In this document: in pieces, positions 1-5,204 of the stretch
Layout: each line of letters opens with the position of its first letter
How positions within the stretch are numbered: position 1 is the stretch's first letter
DNA from: Thermoplasmata archaeon
Lineage (GTDB): Archaea; Thermoplasmatota; Thermoplasmata; Thermoplasmatales; Thermoplasmataceae
Assembly (NCBI GenBank): GCA_021827885.1
Contig: JAKAUD010000177.1
Span: 1 to 7,218, forward strand
DNA: 7,218 nt
Direction of reading: 5' to 3'
Made by a program: the position numbers and the translations under genes
The notes under the pieces: generated by a model
What the model was told of the DNA's origin: nothing
Seen by the model: the letters and a program-made list of their open reading frames with translations, nothing else
The model's database searches: none

Positions 1-12
1 GAGATTTGTTAA

Positions 13-315
13 ATGTTCCGCAATTCGGATTCTCTATCGCGCTCATTGTGGTGGGTATTCGTAGGAACGAAAGGGGGGATAACAAGGTTGAAGATAGTGA
101 AAAAGTTGATGGATAATCCGACAAATATATACGGCATAAGCCAATCATTGAATCTGAATTATCGCACTGTTGAGCATCATATTAGGTTCATGGAAAAGAA
201 TGATCTTATTGTATCCGAAGGCGATAAGTACGGCCGTGTTTATTTTCCATCGCCTTTACTGATCTCCAATTACGAAAAATTTAATGAAATGCTAAAGAGG
301 GCTGGTTTAAATTGA
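13..315 (+). CDS. Winged-helix (ArsR-like) transcriptional regulator
   Basis: A 100-residue cytoplasmic DNA-binding protein. Residues about 22-80 form a winged helix-turn-helix: a helix with RLKIVKKLMDNP, a turn with YGISQSLNLNY, a recognition helix with RTVEHHIRFMEKNDLI, and a wing ending in GRVYF. The order is that of archaeal ArsR-like regulators with the T-x-E/R-H-H signature. The N-terminal WWVFVGTKGGITR segment also resembles archaeal members of this group. It overlaps the next gene by four bases, so the two are co-translated. The ATG at 13 is the only good start; GAGAT at 1-5 could be a weak ribosome site, but the window edge hides the promoter. In-frame codons at 1-12 end in TAA and could be the tail of an upstream gene or chance. 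No metal-binding cysteines are visible, so the ligand and target are unknown. The family is fairly sure, the target is not. Confidence 0.85.
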   Translation: MFRNSDSLSRSLWWVFVGTKGGITRLKIVKKLMDNPTNIYGISQSLNLNYRTVEHHIRFMEKNDLIVSEGDKYGRVYFPSPLLISNYEKFNEMLKRAGLN

Positions 316-602
316 CGCTCGGAATTTACTGGATTGCAAATATAGTTTTACTTTCGGCGGAAGCGCTTCTACTAATTATAATAATTGGTAGTTATATAAA
401 GACAAGGCTTTCATCTGGTTTCAGAGCTATTACCTCAATAATACTATTTTCTTTCTTTTTCCTTGCCCAGTCTGCCAGTAGTATATATGAATATTTTTCT
501 ATGGCATTTATTTATCCTTCAGCACTCGCAATAATGCTCCTATTCACGAATTCAATAGGATTGGCAGCCGTTTTGAGCCTATTTTTTGCTTTGTCCCGTT
601 AA
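312..602 (+). CDS. Small three-helix membrane protein coupled to the regulator
   Basis: A 96-residue, almost wholly hydrophobic protein with three likely membrane spans at about residues 4-28, 37-58 and 63-94. Short polar links (SYIKTRLSSGFR, SIYEYFS) lie between them. It begins with TTG at 312, inside the stop of the regulator (TTGA overlap). AGAGGG at about 296-301 can serve as its ribosome site. There is no in-frame ATG before residue 64, which supports the TTG start. Pairs of an ArsR-like winged-helix protein and a tiny membrane protein recur in archaeal genomes, and the membrane partner has no established function. By inference it could report a membrane state to the regulator or be its target. 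A run of six T at 603-608 follows the stop at once and could end transcription, as T-runs do in archaea. Confidence 0.75.
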   Translation: MTLGIYWIANIVLLSAEALLLIIIIGSYIKTRLSSGFRAITSIILFSFFFLAQSASSIYEYFSMAFIYPSALAIMLLFTNSIGLAAVLSLFFALSR

Positions 603-614
603 TTTTTTACAATA

Positions 615-659
615 CCTGAATGTAGTTCGATGGAAGCGATTCAACTTCATTCATTCAGG
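615..659 (+). ncRNA. Possible structured RNA hairpin (terminator, 3'-UTR element or small RNA)
   Basis: The arms CCTGAATG (615-622) and CATTCAGG (652-659) are perfectly complementary. Inside them AGTT (624-627) pairs with AACT (643-646), and GAA (633-635) pairs with TTC (640-642), closing a GCGA loop of the stable GNRA class. The helix thus has about 15 base pairs, a five-base bulge on the 5' side (628-632) and a 1-by-5 internal loop (623 against 647-651). It lies 13 bases after the stop of the small membrane protein gene, so it would be in that transcript's 3' end. No strong T-run follows the right arm, so a bacterial-type terminator is not supported. Whether it folds or is made as an RNA is inferred from pairing alone. 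Confidence 0.3.
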
Positions 660-754
660 CTTCGGACCTATGAACTTGCTTCAAGAAAAGTGTTAATACC
701 CTTAATAACAATAAAATGGTCTATGAAGTTAAATAGGATACGTGTTAAGGAGCG

Positions 755-772
755 CCAATTAAATCAAATTGG
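755..772. repeat. Short inverted repeat CCAATT-N6-AATTGG
   Basis: Two perfect six-base arms (755-760 and 767-772) are separated by six bases. It could be a small hairpin or a dimeric protein site. No promoter or trusted gene lies next to it, so no role can be given, and chance is a real possibility. Confidence 0.3.
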
Positions 773-837
773 TATGGTAGATAGAACTTTTCAGCCATTA
801 TCAGTTTAAAGTCGCAATAGAATAACGACGTTTAGAG

Positions 838-887
838 TGGATTGGAATCATTATTTTCGCTCTCTCGCACTTGGTGTTCCTAATCCA
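838..887. repeat. Inverted repeat with 29-base loop
   Basis: TGGATT-GGAA (838-847) matches TTCC-T-AATCCA (877-887) with a single bulged base, giving ten pairs around a 29-base, pyrimidine-rich loop. It lies about 50 bases past the stop of the minus-strand exported-protein gene, where a 3'-end structure of that transcript would be expected. The arm and loop sizes resemble the outer stem at 615-659, but the sequences differ. Confidence 0.3.
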
Positions 888-935
888 TCAGTCAGAATGT
901 AATTAAGAAGTCTACATCAGAGAGTCTAGGTTTCC

Positions 936-1709
936 TCATGTGCCACTTCCTCTGATTATCTCAATGTTGATCTGAGTCTGAATGGTTTTCCCAAAACCAT
1001 TTAAGCTTACGATAAAACTTAGAAAGTATCTGGTTACATTGTGCCCATAGTATTGTGGATGTAGCCACATGTTGATCATGTTCGACAGCTCGAATTTATA
1101 ATTTAAATATTTTTGCGATGCCTGGGATGCAAATGATGTATGTTGAATCGCAGAATCATTCAGGAGTGAGATATTGCAGGATGCTTCTCCTACATACATG
1201 TTTGTACTATTTTCGAAATTGCTGTTCCAGTCTGTATAATACCAATAACTGATTTTAGATGTATTAATTGCTTGCTCGTATCCCGGAACTAGCATGAATT
1301 TCATTGCGTAAGGATACTGTGTCTCTTCTGTCTGCATGACAGTGATGCTGGTAGGCCTGATGTTTCCTTTAATATTGCCTGAAATCGTGAAGTTATTGAT
1401 ACAAAGCTGATAGAAACCCTCGCATGTGTTATAGAAAACAGAACTATTGCCAATATTCATACTCAACGAGGAGTTTAATGACTCGCTGGAAGTAAAAGTT
1501 GAAGTGGAACTAATGGCTGGATAAAATGTACCGTGAGGTGAATCATTGGTAATGTTCAAGTAAAAAAAATCATTTGATATTTGGTTATGAACGCTTGTAA
1601 TAGTTGGGTTTGGTGGATTGGATAACTCATAAAATGATATGGGAACTGCAACAATGATCACTCCGATCATAGCGAACATGATCATCTTTTTGTTCCTCTC
1701 TTGGATCAC
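936..1709 (-). CDS. Membrane-anchored exported protein, Asn/Ser-rich, unknown function
   Basis: A 257-residue protein with one hydrophobic span near the N-terminus (about residues 9-29, MIMFAMIGVIIVAVPISFY) preceded by RNKK. This is a signal anchor or uncleaved signal peptide that would leave the rest outside the cell. The outer part is rich in Asn, Ser, Thr, Tyr and aromatic residues. It has about ten N-glycosylation sequons (for example N52, N79, N88, N106, N149, N167, N179, N224) and three cysteines (C96, C103, C178). I recognise no domain. The composition fits surface glycoproteins of wall-less acidophilic archaea. The frame opens with GTG at 1709, about 27 bases after the centre of a strong TATA box, which favours a leaderless GTG start. 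The ATG at 1685 (residue 9), with GAGAGG upstream, is the rival start and would remove the basic N-terminal end. The gene stands alone and diverges from the thiolase region. Confidence 0.7.
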   Translation of the reverse strand: MIQERNKKMIMFAMIGVIIVAVPISFYELSNPPNPTITSVHNQISNDFFYLNITNDSPHGTFYPAISSTSTFTSSESLNSSLSMNIGNSSVFYNTCEGFYQLCINNFTISGNIKGNIRPTSITVMQTEETQYPYAMKFMLVPGYEQAINTSKISYWYYTDWNSNFENSTNMYVGEASCNISLLNDSAIQHTSFASQASQKYLNYKFELSNMINMWLHPQYYGHNVTRYFLSFIVSLNGFGKTIQTQINIEIIRGSGT

Positions 1710-1731
1710 AGTAAGGAATAACTTTTAATTG

Positions 1732-1740
1732 TATATATAA
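1732..1740 (-). promoter_or_regulatory. TATA box of the exported-protein gene
   Basis: Read on the minus strand the sequence is TTATATATA. Its centre lies about 27 bases before the GTG at 1709, the normal archaeal spacing from TATA to transcription start. The mRNA would therefore begin at or next to the start codon (leaderless). Confidence 0.65.
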
Positions 1741-2186
1741 TCTGTCAATCTATATTTAATAATCAAATGGAACCGATAAATTGTGGAAGAATGAGGTAAT
1801 CAAAAATCAGTCAGTTGGAATGATCGACAGGAATAATAATCCCTGTATTATCTGTTTCATGAAGATAAGTTGATCGTTACACAGCATTCAGGAGTAAAGA
1901 TCTGTAACTATAAAATAAGACTGTGCAAGATATTCCTTGGGGACATCTTAGGAGTTTGTTAAAAAATTCCATTTAATGCAATTTACATTAGGCACTTCTC
2001 ATAAGTTTTTTGGAGAGGTCTCAATTATAAAAAACAACTTACGGGAGGCTATGTTCTCAGTGCCTCATCCCAAAAGTTCTATTCAATTTGTAAGAGTGAA
2101 CTGGCATTAACAATACAACGATTTGCCCTAAATGCGGGTTAGATGTTTGTGAAAATGTAAGTTACTGACTTTGCCGAGATAAGCCA

Positions 2187-2197
2187 TTATATATTAA
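2187..2197 (+). promoter_or_regulatory. Probable TATA box for the thiolase gene
   Basis: TTATATATTAA is the best TATA match upstream of the thiolase. It would start transcription near 2217-2220 and give a leader of about 60 bases. Weaker AT-rich candidates closer to the gene (2222-2236, and ATAAAAG at 2244-2250) would give a short leader or none, so the promoter in use is uncertain. Confidence 0.45.
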
Positions 2198-2198
2198 C

Positions 2199-2211
2199 GT
2201 GCAGACTGCAC
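2199..2211. promoter_or_regulatory. Operator-like palindrome GTGCAG-A-CTGCAC
   Basis: Perfect six-base arms surround a single central base, one base downstream of the TATA box and just before its expected transcription start. A repressor bound here would block the transcription machinery. A one-base loop cannot form an RNA hairpin, so a DNA site for a dimeric protein is the better reading. TGCA recurs at 2213-2216, two bases beyond the TGCA of the right arm. The cognate protein is not evident in this window. Confidence 0.45.
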
Positions 2212-2277
2212 ATGCAAAAAATTAAAAATAAATAAACTTTCAGATAAAAGGTAATTAGCGATTTGAAATAAAGTGTT

Positions 2278-3438
2278 ATGAATCAGATGAACCAGAGCTA
2301 CATCGTTGACGCCAAAAGGACTCCCATTGGAAAGAAAGGCGGATGGCTTTCGCAGATCCATCCGGTGGACCTTGGAGCTTATGCCCTGAATGCTTTAATT
2401 TCTGATCATATAGAAAATCCAGATGTTATAGAAGACCTCATTATGGGCTGTGTCACTCAGGTCAATCAACAGGGTCTAAATATTGCAAGGAATACAATTT
2501 TATCCGCAGGTCTTCCTGATAGTATTCCGGGGGTAACCGTGGACAGGCAGTGCGGTTCATCTTTGCAGGCAATTCAATTCGCATGCCATGGTGTCGAGGC
2601 AGGATATTATGATGTAGTATTCGCGGGCGGCGTCGAGTCGATGTCAAATGTACCTCTCTCTTCTAATATCAGTAGTGAAGCATCACCGCTAACTGCATCC
2701 ATATCCAAGCGCTATTCTATGAAAAGCGGCTGGTTTTCTCAGGCCAAGGGAGCGGAGTTGATTGCCAGGAAATACAATATGTCAAAATCAGACCTCGCAA
2801 CTTTCAGCTATATTAGCCACATGAAAGCACATGAATCGCGAAACTGGTTTAAAAATGAGGTTATACCAATAACGGTTGACAATAATCAGACTATTGATAG
2901 GGATCAGTGCATCAGACCCGATACAACAATTGAGAAAATTCTCTCGCTCCCAGATGCTTTTCCAGGCGTTGAAATGATAAACGCAGGAAATTCAAGCCAG
3001 ATTTCAGATGGATCTAGCTTTACAATGATAACATCCGACAAAGGTTTGAAGAAAACTGATTCAGAGCCAATCGCTAAAATAAGTAGTTTCGCAAGCATAG
3101 GCACAGATCCTGTAACAATGCTTCTCGGCCCAATTAGCGCAACACACAAATTATTAGAGCGCTCAGGAATGAGAATAGATGATTTTGACTGCTTTGAGAT
3201 AAACGAAGCTTTTGCACCTGTCCCACTTGCGTGGCAGAAAGAATTCCATGTCGATGATAGCAGGTTAAACGTATTTGGCGGAGCCATTGCACTCGGTCAT
3301 CCTGTCGGTGCAACTGGGTGCAGGATCCTTACGACAATACTGAATGTAATGAAAATAAAGAGATATCATCTGGGCCTGATTGCGATATGCGAGGGCGGTG
3401 GCATGGCTAACGCTTGTATAGTAGAAATGCTAAATTAA
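2278..3438 (+). CDS. Acetyl-CoA acetyltransferase / 3-ketoacyl-CoA thiolase
   Basis: A complete 386-residue thiolase of usual length (about 390). It joins or splits acyl-CoA: two acetyl-CoA to acetoacetyl-CoA, or cleavage of 3-ketoacyl-CoA at the end of fatty-acid oxidation. The acyl-accepting Cys92 lies in VDRQCGSS, followed by AGGVESMSNVP. NEAF (309-312) and His341 in the glycine-rich GGAIALGHPVGATG segment complete the C-terminal site, with Cys371 in CEGGGMANA as the acid/base residue. All catalytic residues are present. This is the bacterial-type family and not the SCP2-type thiolase usual in archaeal mevalonate synthesis, so a role in degradation seems likelier (inference). Chain-length preference cannot be read from sequence. 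It starts at ATG 2278; ATG 2287 (residue 4) is an alternative, since the first six residues are MNQMNQ. No clear ribosome site is present. No other beta-oxidation gene adjoins it. Confidence 0.93.
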   Translation: MNQMNQSYIVDAKRTPIGKKGGWLSQIHPVDLGAYALNALISDHIENPDVIEDLIMGCVTQVNQQGLNIARNTILSAGLPDSIPGVTVDRQCGSSLQAIQFACHGVEAGYYDVVFAGGVESMSNVPLSSNISSEASPLTASISKRYSMKSGWFSQAKGAELIARKYNMSKSDLATFSYISHMKAHESRNWFKNEVIPITVDNNQTIDRDQCIRPDTTIEKILSLPDAFPGVEMINAGNSSQISDGSSFTMITSDKGLKKTDSEPIAKISSFASIGTDPVTMLLGPISATHKLLERSGMRIDDFDCFEINEAFAPVPLAWQKEFHVDDSRLNVFGGAIALGHPVGATGCRILTTILNVMKIKRYHLGLIAICEGGGMANACIVEMLN

Positions 3439-4062
3439 TTACTGGCTCTCAATCGTTTCAAGAAGCATATCCTCAAGATAATCTCTCACTATTTTCCGTA
3501 GAGTTCTTCTGAGCCCCTCTGATAACGTGGCAGTTGAAACCCCAAGATTCTTGGCTATATCTGTAAGAGAAGATTTCCTCATCTGATCGAAAAAGCCGTG
3601 AACGTATACTTCATAGAGGATCTCCCTTTCCCGGTCAGTAAGATCCTTCGGGAAATCATGATATGTCACACTGGGTTCAAGTCCGCTGTCTCTTAATCCC
3701 TTAATTATCTTCTCCAGTGCTCCCGTTGACTTAGCAATTACCCTGTAAACAATCTGATCGTCACTCACTGCCCTGCTTGACAGCACCACAGCTCCTGATA
3801 GCGCAAGGGCGTGGCATGCTGAGCAGCTGTTAGCCTCTGCCCATATAGCATTGGTACCTATTCTGCTCGAAACAATACCCTTCTTCTGAAATGCAGTGTA
3901 AAGATCCTCAACGTCTTCATTATATGTGATCAGGTGAGTTGTTTTGTCAGGCGAGATTTTCAACCTGGCGATTTTACACCCTGGAAATCTGTGCCTTGTT
4001 TCTTTTGTTATTTGACAGTCGTTTCTGGTCAGCATTATGAAAGCCTCAACTATCTTGAGCAT
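3439..4062 (-). CDS. Bat-type (HTH_10) transcriptional regulator with CxxCH motif
   Basis: A 207-residue regulator. The C-terminal part (about 141-197) is a Bat-type helix-turn-helix (HTH_10): LTDREREILYEVYVHGFFD, then TDIAKNLGVSTATLSEGLRR. This is the family of the haloarchaeal bacterio-opsin activator. The N-terminal 135 residues are a presumed sensor domain with Cys16, Cys29 and a CSACH motif (Cys80, Cys83, His84). In a cytoplasmic regulator CxxCH is more likely a metal, thiol or persulfide site than a c-type haem site, though haem is not excluded. The gene is divergent from a sulfurtransferase across 67 bases sharing a palindrome, so regulation of that gene and of itself is plausible. It starts at ATG 4062, with a weak TATA about 24 bases upstream; ATG 4035 (residue 10) is possible but would trim the conserved-looking N-terminus. 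Its stop abuts that of the thiolase. Confidence 0.85.
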   Translation of the reverse strand: MLKIVEAFIMLTRNDCQITKETRHRFPGCKIARLKISPDKTTHLITYNEDVEDLYTAFQKKGIVSSRIGTNAIWAEANSCSACHALALSGAVVLSSRAVSDDQIVYRVIAKSTGALEKIIKGLRDSGLEPSVTYHDFPKDLTDREREILYEVYVHGFFDQMRKSSLTDIAKNLGVSTATLSEGLRRTLRKIVRDYLEDMLLETIESQ

Positions 4063-4067
4063 AGATC

Positions 4068-4091
4068 GTTATAATGAGAAACATTATCAAC
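4068..4091. promoter_or_regulatory. Shared divergent promoter with palindromic operator
   Basis: ATAATG (4071-4076) and CATTAT (4082-4087) are perfect inverted arms five bases apart. The match extends outward to GTT (4068-4070) and AAC (4089-4091) with one bulged base. The left half, read forward, resembles the TATA box of the sulfurtransferase (start near 4100, leader of about 30 bases). The right half, read on the minus strand, lies 20-29 bases before the regulator's ATG and resembles its TATA box. The symmetry may be an operator, two back-to-back TATA boxes, or both. Confidence 0.5.
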
Positions 4092-4116
4092 TTTAACCTT
4101 CTACTTGAAAATAAGA

Positions 4117-4122
4117 GAGGAG
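4117..4122 (+). promoter_or_regulatory. Ribosome binding site of the sulfurtransferase
   Basis: GAGGAG lies seven bases before ATG 4130. It is a strong Shine-Dalgarno sequence, which implies a leadered transcript and fixes the start codon. By contrast, the first gene of the ABC operon lacks such a site. Confidence 0.75.
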
Positions 4123-4129
4123 ATACCAT

Positions 4130-4933
4130 ATGAAATTAAACAGAGATGATCCCGTTATTGGGGTTAAATGGCTGAAGGATCATATCAGGGATACTAATTT
4201 AGTGCTGGTTGACTGCAGGTACGATCTTCAGGATAAAAATTACGGTTATAATTCCTATTTGAAAGGTCATCTGCCCAAAGCAATCTTTCTGGATCTGGAA
4301 AAGGATCTTGCTTCAAAAGATATAGAAAACAGAGGAAGACATCCTTTTCCACCTGTAGAAAAATTCAAAGAAACTCTTGAATCTTCCGGAATAGACGGAA
4401 ATTCCATGGTTATTGCCTACGATGATGATAATTCCGGTGCGGCTAGGTTCTGGTTTCTGATGCGTTATTATTCAATGGATAATGTCTTTGTTCTTAATGG
4501 CGGAATATCCGCCTGGACAAAAGCAGGAGGGATGATTACGAGGGAGATTCCTGAAAAGAGGTGGACCAGAGTGAACCTTGTTGAAAGGAAGGATCTTATA
4601 GCATCAAAAGAGGAGATTGCCTCTAAGAAGAATATTTTCCTTATTGATGCAAGAGCTCCTGAACGATATGAAGGGAAAGTGGAACCAATAGATCCGGTTG
4701 CCGGGCACATACCTGAAGCTCACAACATATTCTGGAAAAATTTCCTCAACCCCGATAATACATACAAGGAAAAGGAAGAGGTCAGGAAAATGCTCAAGAC
4801 AAAGACAGATAACATTGTTCTATACTGTGGCTCTGGCGTTACATCCTGTGTTAATTATGTTGCAATGCTGCGTTCCGGTTTAACCCCAAGACTGTACCCA
4901 GGAGGCTGGAGCGAGTGGGTTACAAACGGTTGA
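4130..4933 (+). CDS. Thiosulfate/3-mercaptopyruvate sulfurtransferase (two-domain rhodanese)
   Basis: A 267-residue cytoplasmic enzyme with tandem rhodanese domains, near the usual 270-300. It moves sulfane sulfur from thiosulfate or 3-mercaptopyruvate to an acceptor such as cyanide or a thiol, through a cysteine persulfide. The N-terminal domain (about 8-135) has LVDCRYDL, GHLPKAIFLDL and NGGISAWTKAGG, but AYDDDNSG stands where the cysteine loop would be, so it is the usual inactive half. The C-terminal domain (about 150-265) has FLIDARAPERYEG, AGHIPEAHNI and the active loop CGSGVTSC with catalytic Cys233. CGSGVT is the loop typical of the mercaptopyruvate (SseA/MST) branch, whereas classical rhodanese carries basic residues there, so 3-mercaptopyruvate is the likelier donor. 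The final PGGWSEW motif is intact. It is transcribed alone, divergently from the Bat-type regulator, which may control it. Confidence 0.93.
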   Translation: MKLNRDDPVIGVKWLKDHIRDTNLVLVDCRYDLQDKNYGYNSYLKGHLPKAIFLDLEKDLASKDIENRGRHPFPPVEKFKETLESSGIDGNSMVIAYDDDNSGAARFWFLMRYYSMDNVFVLNGGISAWTKAGGMITREIPEKRWTRVNLVERKDLIASKEEIASKKNIFLIDARAPERYEGKVEPIDPVAGHIPEAHNIFWKNFLNPDNTYKEKEEVRKMLKTKTDNIVLYCGSGVTSCVNYVAMLRSGLTPRLYPGGWSEWVTNG

Positions 4934-5140
4934 ATCCTGAAGTCGATGGTTTTTAATGCCCGAAGTTATTTCGATAAGTGTTTCCTTCTTTTTACAGATT
5001 ATGTTGTAAACGTTCGGGAATTTCAGCAGCACATCTTTAACTGACAGCCTATCAGTGAGATCGGCAGACCTGATCAGAATGAATATGCTGTAATACGGAT
5101 AGATGAAAGATAGGATACAAAAAAGTACCTTGTTGAATGT
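4934..5140 (-). pseudogene. Start-less frame resembling a RAM-type (Lrp/AsnC ligand-binding) domain
   Basis: On the minus strand a frame is open from 5140 to a TAA at 4880-4882. Its middle part (5083-4934) reads like real protein: strand FILIRS, helix DRLSVKDVLLKF, strand VYNIICKKKE, strand TLIEITSG. This beta-alpha-beta-beta order is that of the RAM domain of Lrp/AsnC proteins, which also exist as stand-alone proteins of about 75-80 residues in archaea. Codon use (AGG, CTG, ATA, GAT) matches the neighbours. But there is no ATG, GTG or TTG before the first strand, and the frame runs 54 bases into the antisense of the sulfurtransferase gene. Either both ends have decayed, the start is a rare ATA/ATC/ATT codon, or the likeness is chance. 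The family call is a judgement from pattern only. Confidence 0.3.
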
Positions 5141-5174
5141 TCAATTTAGTCTGAAAATTAGACACCAGAATCCG

Positions 5175-5183
5175 TTTTAATAA
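5175..5183 (+). promoter_or_regulatory. TATA box of the ABC operon
   Basis: TTTTAATAA is centred about 26 bases before ATG 5205, and no ribosome site precedes that ATG. This is the geometry of a leaderless archaeal promoter. It drives the ATPase, permease and third membrane gene. An imperfect repeat GTCT-N7-AGAC (5149-5163) lies about 12 bases upstream of it. Confidence 0.6.
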
Positions 5184-5204
5184 GGAAACCAGATAACACC
5201 TCAA

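Larger units (their letters stand above)
603..935. other. 333-base gap between convergent genes
   Basis: Both flanking genes point into this stretch, so it should hold terminators and not promoters. It starts with a T6 run (603-608). It contains three inverted repeats described separately: 615-659, 755-772 and 838-887. The only open frame of any length (630-809, 59 codons) resembles nothing I know and overlaps the hairpin, so I do not call it. I see no tRNA, C/D-box RNA or transposase remnant here. The gap is long for a convergent junction in a compact archaeal genome. Confidence 0.6.
1741..2277. other. 537-base divergent intergenic region
   Basis: The region separates the minus-strand exported-protein gene from the plus-strand thiolase gene. 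It holds the TATA box at 2187-2197, the palindrome at 2199-2211 and an A-rich stretch at 2220-2250 with secondary TATA-like sequences. Short open stretches exist at 1820-1873 (17 residues with a PCIIC motif), 1976-2110 (44 residues) and 2100-2168 (22 codons with CPKCG). None has a promoter or ribosome site at the right place, and I recognise no family, so they may be debris of a lost gene or chance. No tRNA or insertion-sequence end is visible. Confidence 0.5.

Noticed and set aside
630..809. A 59-codon plus-strand ATG frame in the convergent gap
   Set aside because: No TATA box at the right spacing, no ribosome site, mixed arginine codons, no recognisable motif, and it overlaps the hairpin at 615-659.
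1820..1873. A 17-residue plus-strand frame with PCIIC, recalling the start of HIT-family proteins
   Set aside because: It is far too short, ends at once, has no promoter support, and the likeness rests on two cysteines only.
1157..1895. The 11-base word CATTCAGGAGT occurring at 1157-1167 and 1885-1895, sharing CATTCAGG with 652-659
   Set aside because: Several repeated 11-mers are expected by chance in a window of this length; the flanks do not match.
2904..3287. A 127-codon minus-strand frame inside the thiolase
   Set aside because: It is the antisense shadow of a gene with all catalytic motifs intact; no promoter or family likeness.
3811..3825. CxxCH in the regulator as a c-type haem site
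   Set aside because: The protein has no signal peptide and a DNA-binding domain, so it stays in the cytoplasm where c-type haem attachment is not expected; a thiol or metal role is preferred.
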